A DNA stretch of 64,000 nucleotides from an uncultured Anaeroplasmataceae bacterium (GTDB lineage: Bacteria; Bacillota_I; Bacilli_A; Acholeplasmatales; Anaeroplasmataceae): contig CAKQEA010000003.1 of NCBI GenBank assembly GCA_934229785.1, forward strand, positions 72,588 through 136,587. Reading direction: 5' to 3'. Each line of letters begins with the position of its first letter. Within the stretch, counting starts at the first letter, position 1. Shown here in pieces: positions 17,536-28,301 of this stretch. The notes under the pieces are model-generated. The model had not been told where the DNA came from. It saw nothing but the letters and a program-made list of their open reading frames with translations, and made no database searches. Made by a program: the position numbers and the translations under genes.

Positions 17536-17904
17536 ATGGTTCAACAAGAAACAAGAGTTGCAGTTGCTGATAATAGCGGTGCAAAAGAATTATTAATTAT
17601 CAAAATTTTAGGTGGAGCTTTACATAGATATGCAAACGTTGGCGACATCGTTGTATGTTCTGTTAAGCAGGCTGCTCCAAATGGAACAGTTAAGAAGGGT
17701 GACGTTGTTAAGGCAGTTATCGTTAGAACTAAGACTGGCTTAAGAAGACCTGACGGATCATATATAAAGTTCGATGAAAATGCAGCAGTTATCATTCGTG
17801 AGGATAAGACTCCACGTGGAACTCGTATTTTCGGACCAGTAGCTAGAGAGTTACGTGATAAAGATTTTATGAAGATCGTATCTTTAGCACCCGAAGTACT
17901 ATAA
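17536..17904 (+). CDS. rplN: 50S ribosomal protein L14
   Basis: 122 residues starting [27 protein letters not shown], with L14 signature [33 protein letters not shown]. It forms an intersubunit bridge and is the binding site of RsfS. AAAGGAGGT precedes the start. Confidence 0.98.
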   Translation: MVQQETRVAVADNSGAKELLIIKILGGALHRYANVGDIVVCSVKQAAPNGTVKKGDVVKAVIVRTKTGLRRPDGSYIKFDENAAVIIREDKTPRGTRIFGPVARELRDKDFMKIVSLAPEVL

Positions 17905-17918
17905 GGAGGTGCACATAA

Positions 17919-18260
17919 ATGCAAATTAAGACTGGAGATACAGTAGTTGTCATTGCTGGTAAAAATAAATTTACAAAAGACAAAAAAGGTAATATTATTC
18001 CTACAACAGGAAAAGTATTAAAGGTTTATCCTGCTACTAACAAGGTTGTTGTTGAAGGAGTTAACATGGTTAAGAAGCACCAAAAGCCTACTCAAGCAAA
18101 CCAAAATGGTGGAATTGTTGAGATTGAAGCTCCAATTGATGCATCAAATGTTATGTTATTAGATCCTAAGACTAATAAGCCTACTCGTGTTGGTATCAAG
18201 ATTGATGAAAAAGGCAATAAGATCAGAGTTGCAAAAAAATCTGGTTATGAGTTTAAATAG
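17919..18260 (+). CDS. rplX: 50S ribosomal protein L24
   Basis: 113 residues with the KOW motif [21 protein letters not shown] and [20 protein letters not shown]. It starts 50S assembly with L3. A slightly longer first loop than in Bacillus is visible. AAGGAGGTG precedes the start. Confidence 0.96.
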   Translation: MQIKTGDTVVVIAGKNKFTKDKKGNIIPTTGKVLKVYPATNKVVVEGVNMVKKHQKPTQANQNGGIVEIEAPIDASNVMLLDPKTNKPTRVGIKIDEKGNKIRVAKKSGYEFK

Positions 18261-18284
18261 TCTACTGGAAGGAGGTAAACTTTC

Positions 18285-18824
18285 GTGAATCGTTTACAAG
18301 AAAAATATCAGACTTCTGTTAAATCAGAATTACAGAATAAGTTTAATTATAAATCTTCTATGCAAATCCCAAGAGTTGAGAAGATCGTAATCAACATGGG
18401 ATGCGGTGATGCAGTTGCTAATTCTAAGGTTTTAGATGATGCAGTTGAGGAATTAGCATTAATTACAGGTCAAAAGCCAATTGTTACTAAGGCAAAGAAG
18501 TCAATCGCAAACTTTAAGCTTCGTGAGGGAATGCCTATTGGTTGTAAGGTTACTTTAAGAGGCGAAAGAATGTATGAATTCTTAGATAAGTTAGTATCAA
18601 TCGCTTTACCTCGTGTACGTGATTTCCATGGTGTTAATGGTAATGCATTTGATGGTCGTGGTAACTACACTTTAGGTGTTAAGGAACAATTAATTTTCCC
18701 TGAAATTAATTTCGATCAAATTAAGAAGATTCGTGGTATGGATATCGTTATCGTTACTACAGCAAATACAGATGAAGAAGGCCGTGCATTATTAACTTTA
18801 ATGGGCATGCCTTTTAAAAAGTAA
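18285..18824 (+). CDS. rplE: 50S ribosomal protein L5 (GTG start)
   Basis: 179 residues. The start is GTG at 18285, 10 bases after [21 protein letters not shown] and the signatures [17 protein letters not shown] and [25 protein letters not shown] identify L5, which binds 5S rRNA and contacts the P-site tRNA. Confidence 0.97.
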   Translation: MNRLQEKYQTSVKSELQNKFNYKSSMQIPRVEKIVINMGCGDAVANSKVLDDAVEELALITGQKPIVTKAKKSIANFKLREGMPIGCKVTLRGERMYEFLDKLVSIALPRVRDFHGVNGNAFDGRGNYTLGVKEQLIFPEINFDQIKKIRGMDIVIVTTANTDEEGRALLTLMGMPFKK

Positions 18825-18839
18825 GAAAGGATATAAACT

Positions 18840-19025
18840 ATGGCAAAAACATCAATGATTGTTAAAAATCATAGAAAACCAAAATATAGTGCTCGTGAAT
18901 ATACACGTTGTGAACGTTGTGGTCGTCCACATGCTGTCATCGGTAAATTCAAGTTATGCCGTATTTGTTTCCGTGAATTAGCATATAAAGGACAAATTCC
19001 AGGCGTTAAAAAAGCAAGCTGGTAA
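18840..19025 (+). CDS. rpsN: 30S ribosomal protein S14, zinc-binding (type Z)
   Basis: 61 residues with two C-x-x-C pairs (CERC and CRIC), the short zinc-containing C+ form of S14 carried by the spc operon of Firmicutes. It ends [11 protein letters not shown] as usual. Many Firmicutes keep a zinc-free paralogue elsewhere; none is in this window. Confidence 0.97.
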   Translation: MAKTSMIVKNHRKPKYSAREYTRCERCGRPHAVIGKFKLCRICFRELAYKGQIPGVKKASW

Positions 19026-19071
19026 TTTAAAATTATTTTTTCCAAGATAGAAAAAGGAGGAATCAGGTTAT

Positions 19072-19464
19072 ATGATGACAGATCCAATTGCGGATATGTT
19101 AACCCGCATTAAGAATGCAAACGCAATGCGTCATGAAACTGTTGAATTCGGTAGCTCAAAGGTAAAAACAGCTATTCTTGAAGTTTTAAAGTCTGAAGGC
19201 TTCATTAAGGATTTCAAGGTTACATCTGACGTTAAGAGTGTAACAACAGTTACATTAAAGTATACTGAGAATAACCAAAGAGTAATCAAAGGTTTAAAGA
19301 GAATTTCTAAGCCAAGTCTTCATGTTTATACAAGCGCAGAAGACCTACCAAAGGTATTAAATGGTTTAGGTGTTGCTATTATCTCTACTTCTCAGGGAAT
19401 TATGACAGACAAACAAGCTCGTAAGCTAAATATCGGTGGAGAAGTTTTAGCTTACGTATGGTAA
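19072..19464 (+). CDS. rpsH: 30S ribosomal protein S8
   Basis: 130 residues starting [17 protein letters not shown] and ending with the S8 signature [20 protein letters not shown]...GEVLAYVW. It is a central-domain 16S rRNA binder and, in E. coli, the spc-operon repressor. AAAAGGAGGAA precedes the start. Confidence 0.97.
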   Translation: MMTDPIADMLTRIKNANAMRHETVEFGSSKVKTAILEVLKSEGFIKDFKVTSDVKSVTTVTLKYTENNQRVIKGLKRISKPSLHVYTSAEDLPKVLNGLGVAIISTSQGIMTDKQARKLNIGGEVLAYVW

Positions 19465-19489
19465 GATAAAAATACAGGAGGTGTTTTAA

Positions 19490-20032
19490 ATGTCTCGTAT
19501 TGGTAATAAGGTAATTAATCTTCCTGCAGGTGTTACTGTTACAGTTAACGAAGGTAACAATGTTGATGTAAAGGGTCCTAAGGGAGAATTAAATGCTAAA
19601 TTCAATAGCGAACTAGAAATTAGCGTTGATGCTACTGAAGTTGTAGTAAGACGTCCTAATGATACAAAAGAAATGAAAATGATCCATGGTACAACTCGTG
19701 CTTTATTACATAATATGGTTGTTGGTGTATCTGATGGATTTAAAAAGACATTAGAGATCAACGGTGTTGGTTACCGTGCTCAGTTATCTGGTAATAAGGT
19801 TGTAGTATCTGCTGGTTACTCTCATCAAGTTGAGATGGAAATCCCAGAGGGTTTAAAGGTTGAATTACCTAAGAACACACAAATTATTATTTCAGGTATC
19901 GATAAGCAGTTAGTTGGACAGTTTGCGGCAGAAATTCGTGAAATTCGTAAGCCAGAGCCTTATAAGGGTAAGGGTATTAAGTATAGTTACGAAACTATCC
20001 GTCGTAAGGAAGGTAAGACTGCTAAGAAGTAG
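19490..20032 (+). CDS. rplF: 50S ribosomal protein L6
   Basis: 180 residues starting [17 protein letters not shown] and ending with the L6 signature [29 protein letters not shown]. It stabilises the base of the factor-binding stalk. AGGAGGTG precedes the start. Confidence 0.97.
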   Translation: MSRIGNKVINLPAGVTVTVNEGNNVDVKGPKGELNAKFNSELEISVDATEVVVRRPNDTKEMKMIHGTTRALLHNMVVGVSDGFKKTLEINGVGYRAQLSGNKVVVSAGYSHQVEMEIPEGLKVELPKNTQIIISGIDKQLVGQFAAEIREIRKPEPYKGKGIKYSYETIRRKEGKTAKK

Positions 20033-20050
20033 TAGGAAAGGAGTGCTAAT

Positions 20051-20413
20051 ATGATAAGTAAGGAATCTAAAAATGTAACTCGTCAAAAGAGACATTTACG
20101 TATTCGTCAAAATCTAGTTGGAACAGCTGCAAAGCCAAGACTTAATGTTTTCCGTTCTAATAAGCAAATTTATGCTCAGATTATTGATGATGAAAAAGGT
20201 GTAACTTTATGTAGTGCTTCTTCACTAGATAAAGAAATTAATTTAGAGAATGGTTCTAATGTAAATGCTGCTGCTGAGGTTGGTACTTTAGTTGCAAAGC
20301 GTGCATTAGCTCTAAACATTGAAGCTGTAGTATTTGACCGTGGTGGTTATTTATATCATGGACGTGTTAAGGCTTTAGCTGAAGCAGCAAGAGCTGCAGG
20401 ATTAAAATTCTAA
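20051..20413 (+). CDS. rplR: 50S ribosomal protein L18
   Basis: 120 residues with [34 protein letters not shown] and the C-terminal [26 protein letters not shown], the L18 5S-rRNA-binding fold. GGAAAGGAG precedes the start. Confidence 0.97.
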   Translation: MISKESKNVTRQKRHLRIRQNLVGTAAKPRLNVFRSNKQIYAQIIDDEKGVTLCSASSLDKEINLENGSNVNAAAEVGTLVAKRALALNIEAVVFDRGGYLYHGRVKALAEAARAAGLKF

Positions 20414-20428
20414 GGAGGACAAGACTTT

Positions 20429-20941
20429 ATGCGTGAAGAACGTCAAAATCAAAATAAAGTTGAAGAAGAATTCGAAGAGCGCGTTGTTACAATTAACCGT
20501 GTAACAAAGGTTGTTAAGGGTGGTAGACGTATGCGTTTCGCTGCATTAGTAGTTATCGGCGATAGAAAAGGCCACGTTGGTTTCGGTACAGGTAAGGCTG
20601 CTGAAGTTCCTGATGCAATCAAGAAGGCTGTTGAGAATGCTAAGAAAAATATGATTACTGTATCTACAGTAAAAACTACAATTCCTCATGAAGTAACTGG
20701 TATTTATGGTGCTGGTCGTGTTATTCTAAGACCTGCAAGCGAAGGTACTGGAGTTATCGCTGGTGGTCCAGTACGTGCTGTAGTTGAGTTAGCTGGTATC
20801 AGTGACATTTTATCAAAATCATTGGGTTCTGCTACACCTATTAATGTAGTTAGAGCTACAATAGAAGGGTTAAAGAGCTTAGAAACTGCTGAACAAGTTG
20901 CTGCACGTCGTGGCAAGACAGTTGAAGAGCTTTTAGGTTAA
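20429..20941 (+). CDS. rpsE: 30S ribosomal protein S5
   Basis: 170 residues with the S5 double-stranded-RNA-binding domain ([34 protein letters not shown]) and a C-terminal S5 domain ([19 protein letters not shown]). It acts in decoding fidelity at the mRNA entry tunnel. AAGGAGGA precedes the start. Confidence 0.97.
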   Translation: MREERQNQNKVEEEFEERVVTINRVTKVVKGGRRMRFAALVVIGDRKGHVGFGTGKAAEVPDAIKKAVENAKKNMITVSTVKTTIPHEVTGIYGAGRVILRPASEGTGVIAGGPVRAVVELAGISDILSKSLGSATPINVVRATIEGLKSLETAEQVAARRGKTVEELLG

Positions 20942-20945
20942 GATT

Positions 20946-21119
20946 ATGTACAAAATTACTTTAGTTAAGAGTTTAATTGGCCGTAAGCCTAACCAAGTTG
21001 CAACTGCAAAAGCTTTAGGTTTAACTAAGATCGGTCAAACAGTTACAAAAGAGGAAAATGAAGCAATTAAAGGTATGATTGTTACCATAGCTCATATGGT
21101 AAAGGTTGTCCAAGAATAA
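20946..21119 (+). CDS. rpmD: 50S ribosomal protein L30
   Basis: 57 residues ([17 protein letters not shown]..., then [12 protein letters not shown]), the usual L30 length and motif order. The ATG at 20946 lies 4 bases after the rpsE stop. The binding site AGGTTAAG overlaps the rpsE end, implying coupled translation. Confidence 0.95.
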   Translation: MYKITLVKSLIGRKPNQVATAKALGLTKIGQTVTKEENEAIKGMIVTIAHMVKVVQE

Positions 21120-21137
21120 TAAAGGAGGTACCTAGAA

Positions 21138-21575
21138 ATGTTAAATCAATTAAAACCAGTTGATGGTGCAAGACATAGTAAGAAGCGTCTTGGTCGTGGT
21201 ATCGGTAGTGGTTTAGGAAAAACTGCTGGTAAGGGTACTAAGGGCCAAAACTCTCGTTCTGGTGGTGGTGTACGTCCAGGTTTCGAAGGTGGTCAGTTAC
21301 CTTTATTCCAACGTTTACCAAAGATTGGATTCCACAATCCATCTAGAAAAGAATATGCAATTGTTAATATCGCAAGCTTAAATGTATTTGAGGATGGTTC
21401 AGTTGTAGATACTGAGGCTTTAATCAAAGCAGGTCTAGTTAATGATATCTTAGATGGTACTAAGATTTTAGGCCAAGGTGAATTAACAAAGAAATTAACA
21501 GTAAAGGCAAATAAATTCTCAGAGTCTGCAAAGAAAGCTATTGAGGCTGCTGGCGGTTCTGTAGAGGTGATGTAG
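21138..21575 (+). CDS. rplO: 50S ribosomal protein L15
   Basis: 145 residues starting [21 protein letters not shown], with the long basic N-terminal extension ([27 protein letters not shown]) and C-terminal L15 domain. It is a late-assembly protein that binds 23S rRNA. AAAGGAGGT precedes the start. Confidence 0.97.
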   Translation: MLNQLKPVDGARHSKKRLGRGIGSGLGKTAGKGTKGQNSRSGGGVRPGFEGGQLPLFQRLPKIGFHNPSRKEYAIVNIASLNVFEDGSVVDTEALIKAGLVNDILDGTKILGQGELTKKLTVKANKFSESAKKAIEAAGGSVEVM

Positions 21576-21576
21576 T

Positions 21577-22878
21577 TTGTTAACAAAAGCAAAACGTATC
21601 CTTAGCAATCGTGAGATTGTTCTAAAGATATTAGTTACTTTCGCTTTATTGTTAGTATTTAAAATTGGAACTTATATTCCAGTTCCTCTTTTTGATACAA
21701 CAAATGTTCAAGCTGTATTGCAAAGTGATTTCTTAACTGTAATGAATGCTTTTTCAGGTGGAGGTTTATCAAATTTCTCTATCTTAGCATTAGGTATTTC
21801 TCCATACATTACATCTTCTATTGTTATTCAGATGATGCAAATGGTTATTCCAAAGCTTAAGTCTTGGAGTGAAGAGGGAGAAAACGGTAAGGAAAAGCTA
21901 AACCGTGTAACTCGTTACACAACAATTGTTATTGCAATGATTCAAGCATTACTAATTATTTTCAGTTTAGGTTCTAAACCTGATAATATTTTAAATAGTT
22001 CTATTCTTAAATATCATAATATTTATTGGATATTCTATTTATACATGGCAGTTGTTATTACTGCTGGTTCAGCTTTCACAATGTGGTTAGCTGACTTGAT
22101 AACACGTCATGGTATTGGTAATGGTTCATCAATGATTATCTCTGCAGGTATTATTTCATCAATACCAACAATGTTTACTACTTTATCTAATACATATTTA
22201 GGTAGCAACTTCTCTGCATTAAATTGTTTCTTATTTATTCTAGTTGTTATTCTATATATCGCTATGATTTTAGGTGTTGTATTCTTTGAAGGTGCGGTTA
22301 GAAAGGTTCCTGTGCAATATGCAAACCGCCAAGCTGGTCAGCAAGGTTCAGATATTCCTATTAAATTAAATAGTGCAAACGTTATTCCAGTTATTTTTGC
22401 ATCAACAATTATGTCTATTCCTATGACAATTATTGGTGTATTAGAATTATCAACTGAAACATCTCAGATTGCTTATTGGTTTGATCAGGTTTTCTCAACT
22501 TCAAAGCCTATTGGTATTGCATTATATGTTTTATTAATTGTATTCTTTAGTTTCTTTTATTCATTTATGCAGGTTGATCCTGATAAGATTGCTGAAAATC
22601 TTGAAAAGCAGGGTGCATATATTCCAGGATATCGTCCAGGTGAAGAAACAAAGATTCAATTATCAAAGATGTTATTTAGAATTACATTAATTGGTGCTAC
22701 ATACTTAGTAATATTAGCATTAGTTCCGATTATTGTTAATAAAGCATTCGGTTTCTCTTCATCAGCAATTACAATTGGTGGTACTTCATTGATCATCATT
22801 GTAGGTGTTGCTATTGAAACATTCCGTCAGATTGAAACACAATCTGAAACTAAGGATTATAAGGGATTCTTGAATTAG
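21577..22878 (+). CDS. secY: Protein translocase subunit SecY (TTG start)
   Basis: 433 residues forming the ten-helix protein-conducting channel of the inner membrane. Recognisable parts are the plug-region YIPVPLFDT, ILALGISPYITSSIVIQMM in helix 2, the cytosolic loop KVPVQYANR and the C-terminal tail. The only start compatible with GAGGTGATG is the TTG at 21577, 1 base after the rplO stop. It is transcribed with the ribosomal genes, the conserved bacterial arrangement. Confidence 0.97.
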   Translation: MLTKAKRILSNREIVLKILVTFALLLVFKIGTYIPVPLFDTTNVQAVLQSDFLTVMNAFSGGGLSNFSILALGISPYITSSIVIQMMQMVIPKLKSWSEEGENGKEKLNRVTRYTTIVIAMIQALLIIFSLGSKPDNILNSSILKYHNIYWIFYLYMAVVITAGSAFTMWLADLITRHGIGNGSSMIISAGIISSIPTMFTTLSNTYLGSNFSALNCFLFILVVILYIAMILGVVFFEGAVRKVPVQYANRQAGQQGSDIPIKLNSANVIPVIFASTIMSIPMTIIGVLELSTETSQIAYWFDQVFSTSKPIGIALYVLLIVFFSFFYSFMQVDPDKIAENLEKQGAYIPGYRPGEETKIQLSKMLFRITLIGATYLVILALVPIIVNKAFGFSSSAITIGGTSLIIIVGVAIETFRQIETQSETKDYKGFLN

Positions 22879-23538
<660 letters not shown>

Positions 23539-23542
23539 TACC

Positions 23543-24292
23543 ATGATAAAAGTCAAAAGTGAGCGAGAGATTGCCCTACTAAGAGAGGCTGGAAGAATTG
23601 TGGCATTATGTCACGAGGAAATGAAAAAGCATGTTAAACCTGGTGTTTCAACATGGGAACTAAATCAAATTTGTGAAAATGTGATTTTAGAAAATAATGC
23701 AACACCATCATTTAAAGGCTATGGTGGATTTCCTGCAGCAATTTGTGCATCGGTAAACGAAGTAGTCGTACATGGTATTCCTTCAAAGCATCAAATATTA
23801 CATGAGGGCGACATTGTTGCTTTAGATATAGGTGCTTGTTATAAGGGATATCATGGTGATTCGGCTTGGTCATATGCTGTTGGAAGAATTAGTGGAAAAG
23901 ATCAACTATTAATGGATGTTACACATGATGCCTTATTTGCTGGCTTAAATGCTGTTAAGGAAGGCGCTCATTTGGGTGATGTGGAATCAGCTATTGGTGA
24001 ATATATCAAACCATATGGCTTTGGTATTGTTGATAAATTCACTGGGCATGGAGTCGGACATGAAATACATGAAGATCCAGCAATTTTCAATTTTGGTACA
24101 CCAGGAACTGGTCCAGTACTAAAAGAAGGTATGGTACTTGCCATTGAACCAATGGTAAATGCCGGCACTAAAAATGTTAGAGTATTGAAGGACGGTTGGA
24201 CAACAATTACTTCTGATAAATCTAGAAGTGCTCATTTCGAGCATACAATTGTTGTTCGTAAAGATGGTTACGAAATACTCACTACACTTTAA
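23543..24292 (+). CDS. map: Methionine aminopeptidase, type I
   Basis: 249 residues (MIKVKSEREIALLREAGRIVA) that remove the initiator methionine. The five M24 metal ligands are identifiable: the Asp of DIGACYKGYHGDSAW (two), His in TGHGVGHEIHE, and Glu in AIEPMVNAG and SAHFEHT. The ATG at 23543 lies 4 bases after the adk stop. The upstream in-frame GTG at 23531 would overlap adk and add four residues; I think it less likely. Confidence 0.96.
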   Translation: MIKVKSEREIALLREAGRIVALCHEEMKKHVKPGVSTWELNQICENVILENNATPSFKGYGGFPAAICASVNEVVVHGIPSKHQILHEGDIVALDIGACYKGYHGDSAWSYAVGRISGKDQLLMDVTHDALFAGLNAVKEGAHLGDVESAIGEYIKPYGFGIVDKFTGHGVGHEIHEDPAIFNFGTPGTGPVLKEGMVLAIEPMVNAGTKNVRVLKDGWTTITSDKSRSAHFEHTIVVRKDGYEILTTL

Positions 24293-24313
24293 TTAACTGG
24301 GAGGCTATTTTTA

Positions 24314-24535
24314 ATGGCAAAGAAAGATGATGTAATTGAAATGGAAGGTAAGGTACTTGAGGTACTACCTAACACACAATTTATTGTTAAGCTTGAAAAT
24401 GATCATCAGGTTTTAGCCCACGTTTCTGGTAAAATCCGCATGAATAACATACGCATTTTACCAGGTGATAAGGTTACACTTGAATTATCAACCTACGATT
24501 TAACACGTGGTAGAATTACTTACAGACATAAATAA
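24314..24535 (+). CDS. infA: Translation initiation factor IF-1
   Basis: 73 residues, S1-type OB fold: [21 protein letters not shown], then [38 protein letters not shown], the standard IF-1 sequence. It binds the A site during initiation. GGGAGG precedes the start. Normal position between map and rpmJ. Confidence 0.98.
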   Translation: MAKKDDVIEMEGKVLEVLPNTQFIVKLENDHQVLAHVSGKIRMNNIRILPGDKVTLELSTYDLTRGRITYRHK

Positions 24536-24553
24536 TATTGGAGGTATTTTAAA

Positions 24554-24667
24554 ATGAAAGTAAGACCATCAGTAAAACCAATATGCGATAAATGCAAGGT
24601 TATTAAGCGCAAGGGCCGTGTAATGGTTATTTGCGAAAACCCAAAACATAAACAAAGACAAGGATAA
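24554..24667 (+). CDS. rpmJ: 50S ribosomal protein L36
   Basis: 37 residues, [21 protein letters not shown]...[12 protein letters not shown], with the zinc ligands C-x-x-C...C...H (Cys11, Cys14, Cys27, His32). GGAGGT precedes the ATG. Confidence 0.98.
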   Translation: MKVRPSVKPICDKCKVIKRKGRVMVICENPKHKQRQG

Positions 24668-24685
24668 AATAGGAGGTGCAAGAAA

Positions 24686-25051
24686 ATGGCACGTATTGCA
24701 GGAGTAGATATTCCAAATGAAAAAAGAATTGTTATTTCATTACAGTATATTTATGGTATTGGTGAAACAACAGCAAAAAAAGTTTTAGCTGCAGCTAATG
24801 TATCTGAGGATGTTCGTACAAAGAACTTAACAGAAGAGCAGTTAAGTGCAATCCGTTCAGAGATTGCTAAATATAAAGTAGAAGGTGACCTTCGTAGAGA
24901 AGTTAACCTTAACATTAAGCGTTTAATGGAAATTGGATGCTATAGAGGTATGCGTCATAGAAAGAACTTACCAGTTCGTGGTCAAAGAACAAAGACTAAT
25001 GCACGTACTCGTAAAGGTCCAAAGCATACAATTGCAAATCATAAGAAGTAA
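24686..25051 (+). CDS. rpsM: 30S ribosomal protein S13
   Basis: 121 residues starting [14 protein letters not shown], with the helix-two-turn-helix [14 protein letters not shown] and the C-terminal [15 protein letters not shown] tail that contacts tRNAs. AGGAGGTG precedes the start. Confidence 0.98.
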   Translation: MARIAGVDIPNEKRIVISLQYIYGIGETTAKKVLAAANVSEDVRTKNLTEEQLSAIRSEIAKYKVEGDLRREVNLNIKRLMEIGCYRGMRHRKNLPVRGQRTKTNARTRKGPKHTIANHKK

Positions 25052-25071
25052 TATAAGGAGGAAATTGAAAA

Positions 25072-25455
25072 ATGGCTAAGAAAGTTACAAAGCGTCGTGT
25101 AAGAAGAAATTGTCCTACAGGTGTAGCACATATTCATTCGACTTTTAATAACACAATAGTAACTATCACTGATCCACAAGGAAATGTAATTTCTTGGAGC
25201 AGTGCAGGTGCATTAGGCTTTAAGGGTAGTCGTAAGTCAACTCCTTATGCTGCACAAATGGTTGCTGAAGCAGCTGCTAAATCAGCAGTTGATCAGGGAG
25301 TTGCAAAGGTTGAAGTTGCTGTTAAGGGTCCTGGACAGGGTCGTGAGGCAGCAATCCGTTCATTAACAGTTGCTGGCTTAGAAATTACAGCTATCACTGA
25401 CGTTACTGCAGTTCCACACAATGGTTGTCGTCCACCAAAGCGTCCTCGTGGATAA
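25072..25455 (+). CDS. rpsK: 30S ribosomal protein S11
   Basis: 127 residues with [22 protein letters not shown] and the C-terminal [18 protein letters not shown] signature. It forms the platform near the E site. AAGGAGG precedes the start. Confidence 0.98.
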   Translation: MAKKVTKRRVRRNCPTGVAHIHSTFNNTIVTITDPQGNVISWSSAGALGFKGSRKSTPYAAQMVAEAAAKSAVDQGVAKVEVAVKGPGQGREAAIRSLTVAGLEITAITDVTAVPHNGCRPPKRPRG

Positions 25456-25504
25456 TATTTGGTATTAACAAAAATTTATTTATAAATAAAATCGGAGGCC
25501 CATT

Positions 25505-26464
25505 ATGAAAGAATTGAAGTTTGAAAAACCAAGAACTAATGTTGAAGAAATATCAAATCAAGGTAATTACGGAAAATTTGTTATTTCACCTCTTGAAAGA
25601 GGATTCGGTATTACACTAGGAAATGCACTACGTAGAACTTTATTATCATCTCTACCTGGTGCAGCGTTCGTTAATGTAAAAATTGACGGGGCTGAGCATG
25701 AATTTCAAAATATTGATGGCGTTGTTGAGGATGTTATCACTATTATTTTGAATTTGAAGCGTGTTGTTTTAAAGGTAGACAGTGAGGATCCAAATTATGA
25801 ATGCACTGTTGAAATCCAACATGGAGAAGGAGAAGTTACAGCTGGTGACATCATTGTTAATAGTGATGTTAAGGTTGTAAATCCTGAACAACACATCGCA
25901 ACAGTTGCTGAGGGTGGAATTTTCCACTGCTTCTTAACTATTCGTCGTGGCGTTGGTTATGTAAGCTCTGTTGCAAATAAGGAATATAATAGATCAGTTG
26001 GTGTTATCGCTATTGATTCTATTTATACTCCTATTGTAAATGTTGCATTTAACGTTGAAAAGACACGTGTTGAAAACGTTAATGTTGCATCATTTGATAA
26101 GCTTGAAATCGAAGTTACAACTAATGGCTCAATTACTGCAAAGGAAGCTTTAGCAATTGCTTCTAAAATGATGATTGAACATCTTGAGGTTGTTGTTGAA
26201 TTAAGCGAAAAGGCATCTAAGACTGATTATATGGTTGAGGCTGAAGATGCTGCAAAGAGTACAATTGATAATATGACTATTGATGAGTTAGATTTATCAG
26301 TTCGTTCTTATAACTGCTTAAAGAGAGCAGGATTAAACACTGTTGCTGAACTTGCAGCAAAATCTGAAGAAGATATGATTAAGGTTCGTAACCTAGGTCG
26401 TAAATCTTTGAAGGAAATTAAAGAAAAGTTAGAAGCCTTGGGTTCAGGCTTTAAGAAAAATTAA
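25505..26464 (+). CDS. rpoA: RNA polymerase alpha subunit
   Basis: 319 residues. The N-terminal assembly domain (residues ~1-230) has GNYGKFVISPLERGFGITLGNALRRTLLSSLPG. The C-terminal domain (~255-315) has the DNA/UP-element-binding helix-hairpin LSVRSYNCLKRAGLNTVAEL...RNLGRKSLKEI. GGAGG lies 5 bases before the ATG. Last but one gene of the operon. Confidence 0.98.
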   Translation: MKELKFEKPRTNVEEISNQGNYGKFVISPLERGFGITLGNALRRTLLSSLPGAAFVNVKIDGAEHEFQNIDGVVEDVITIILNLKRVVLKVDSEDPNYECTVEIQHGEGEVTAGDIIVNSDVKVVNPEQHIATVAEGGIFHCFLTIRRGVGYVSSVANKEYNRSVGVIAIDSIYTPIVNVAFNVEKTRVENVNVASFDKLEIEVTTNGSITAKEALAIASKMMIEHLEVVVELSEKASKTDYMVEAEDAAKSTIDNMTIDELDLSVRSYNCLKRAGLNTVAELAAKSEEDMIKVRNLGRKSLKEIKEKLEALGSGFKKN

Positions 26465-26484
26465 GCTAAAGGAGAATAAGTATC

Positions 26485-26844
26485 ATGGCATATAGTAGAT
26501 TACGTCGTAATTCAGCTGCCAGAAAGGCATTACTTCGTGACTTAGTTACAGATTTAATCCTTAATGGACAGATTGAAACTACAGTAACAAAGGCTAAGGA
26601 ATTAAAAAGATTAGCTGATAAAATGGTAACTTTAGGTAAGGCAAATACTCTAGCTTCACGTCGTCAAGCTGCATCTTTCATCCGTTTTGAAAAGGATGAA
26701 GAGGGCAATTATGCTGTTCAGAAGCTATTTAATGAGATTGCTCCTAAATTTGCAAACCGTAATGGTGGATATACACGCGTTATTAAGACAGGTTTCCGTC
26801 GTGGTGACGCTGCACCTATGGCAATCATTTCTTGGGTTGAATAA
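26485..26844 (+). CDS. rplQ: 50S ribosomal protein L17
   Basis: 119 residues starting [25 protein letters not shown] and ending [26 protein letters not shown], the L17 signature. It closes the S10-spc-alpha operon. The ecfA/ecfT/truA/rplM/rpsI genes that often follow in Bacilli are absent here. Confidence 0.97.
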   Translation: MAYSRLRRNSAARKALLRDLVTDLILNGQIETTVTKAKELKRLADKMVTLGKANTLASRRQAASFIRFEKDEEGNYAVQKLFNEIAPKFANRNGGYTRVIKTGFRRGDAAPMAIISWVE

Positions 26845-26863
26845 TTAAAAACATTTAAAATTA

Positions 26864-26899
26864 GAGGTAGTGTCTTTTGGCATTGCCTCAATTTTTTTT
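26864..26899 (+). terminator. Terminator of the ribosomal operon
   Basis: GAGGTAGTG (26864-26872) pairs with CATTGCCTC (26881-26889), followed by AATTTTTTTT. Confidence 0.88.
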
Positions 26900-26948
26900 C
26901 TTCCTTATTTATAGTTTTATGATAAAATAAAACTATATGGAGGATTTT

Positions 26949-28298
26949 ATGAAACTAAAACTTGATTATAAGCATACTTTTTATATTGGTCTTGCTTTCT
27001 TTGCTATTTTAATGCTATGGCAGGTCTATAATACATATTGTCCATTGATTTTAAATGATTTACTTGAAAATAAATTTAACAACGCTGATAGATTAACCTA
27101 TGTAATAGGAATAATTATGGCATTAGATAATTTAGCGGCTCTAATTCTTATGCCAATTTTTGGTAATTTATCTGATAAAACTAAAACCAAATACGGTAAA
27201 AGAATGCCATACATTATTATTGGAATGTTTGCATCTTTAATAACATTTCCTATGATTAGTGTATTTTATATTTATAATAATTTAATTGGTGTTGTAATCT
27301 TTATGGGATTATTTTTAACTATTATGCAGTGTTATCGTTCTCCTGCAGTTGCCCTTATGCCTGATATTACGCCTAAACCACTTCGTAGTAGTGCAAATGG
27401 AATAATTAATCTTGTTGGTTATATTGGAGCTATTTTGGGTGGAGTATTAGCGATGATTTTTAAAAAGCATGAAGGAGATGTTTTTTCTTTAACTTATTTA
27501 TGGCCATTTTTAATCTCTTCTATTTGTATGTTATTCGCAATGATTTTTTTAGCTATAAAAATTAAAGAGCCTAAGCTTTTACAACAAAATAAAGAGGCGA
27601 TTGAATTTGGTGAAAAATTTAGTCAAAGTGTAGATGAGATTAAAGAAAATTCAAAGCTTACAAAAAATAATTTTATTAATTTACTTGTAATTTTATTTGC
27701 TGTATTTTTTTGGTTTATGTCATTTAATGCTATTGAAACCTTCAATAGCTTATTTTGCCAAAAAATTTTAGGTACCTCAAGTATTCATGGAACTTTTACT
27801 ATTTTGCTTACTGTTTCTTCATTAATTTCATTTATTATTTTTCCACCACTTTGTAACAAGATAGGTAGAAAGTGGAGTATAGTTATTGGAATTTTGTTAT
27901 TAGTATTTGGTTTTGGCTTTATTGCTGTTGCATGCTTTACAATGAAAATTAATTTTGTTAGAATTATTATTTATTGCAATACAGTGATTATTGGTATAGG
28001 ATGGGCACTTATTAACATAAATTCATATCCTATGATTGTTGAAATGTCATCAGCTGATAACATTGGTAAATTCACTGGATATTATTATACAGCATCAATG
28101 ATTGCTCAAACAATAACTCCTATTCTTATTGGACTTATTATGTCATTTAGTTCAATTGGATTGAAGCTTTTATATGTATATGCTGCAATTATGATGCTAA
28201 TTGCTTTAATAATATTCCTTTTTTCAAAAGAGAAAAGAAATGTTAATATAACAGAAAAAAAGACTTTGCTAGAAAAAATTGGAGATATTGAGGATTAA
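26949..28298 (+). CDS. MFS transporter, SLC45/sugar-cation symporter-like
   Basis: About 449 residues with 12 predicted transmembrane helices. LDYKHTFYIGLAFFAILMLWQVYNT in helix 1 and the loop GNLSDKTKTKYGKRMPYIIIG (MFS motif A variant) match the SLC45/sucrose-type branch widespread in gut Firmicutes. Substrate cannot be read from the sequence; a sugar is likely. I choose the ATG at 26949 because GGAGG (26940-26944) lies just before it, inside an in-frame ATG frame beginning at 26937. The next gene starts 3 bases downstream, so they form a two-gene unit. Confidence 0.82.
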   Translation: MKLKLDYKHTFYIGLAFFAILMLWQVYNTYCPLILNDLLENKFNNADRLTYVIGIIMALDNLAALILMPIFGNLSDKTKTKYGKRMPYIIIGMFASLITFPMISVFYIYNNLIGVVIFMGLFLTIMQCYRSPAVALMPDITPKPLRSSANGIINLVGYIGAILGGVLAMIFKKHEGDVFSLTYLWPFLISSICMLFAMIFLAIKIKEPKLLQQNKEAIEFGEKFSQSVDEIKENSKLTKNNFINLLVILFAVFFWFMSFNAIETFNSLFCQKILGTSSIHGTFTILLTVSSLISFIIFPPLCNKIGRKWSIVIGILLLVFGFGFIAVACFTMKINFVRIIIYCNTVIIGIGWALININSYPMIVEMSSADNIGKFTGYYYTASMIAQTITPILIGLIMSFSSIGLKLLYVYAAIMMLIALIIFLFSKEKRNVNITEKKTLLEKIGDIED

Positions 28299-28301
28299 AG
28301 T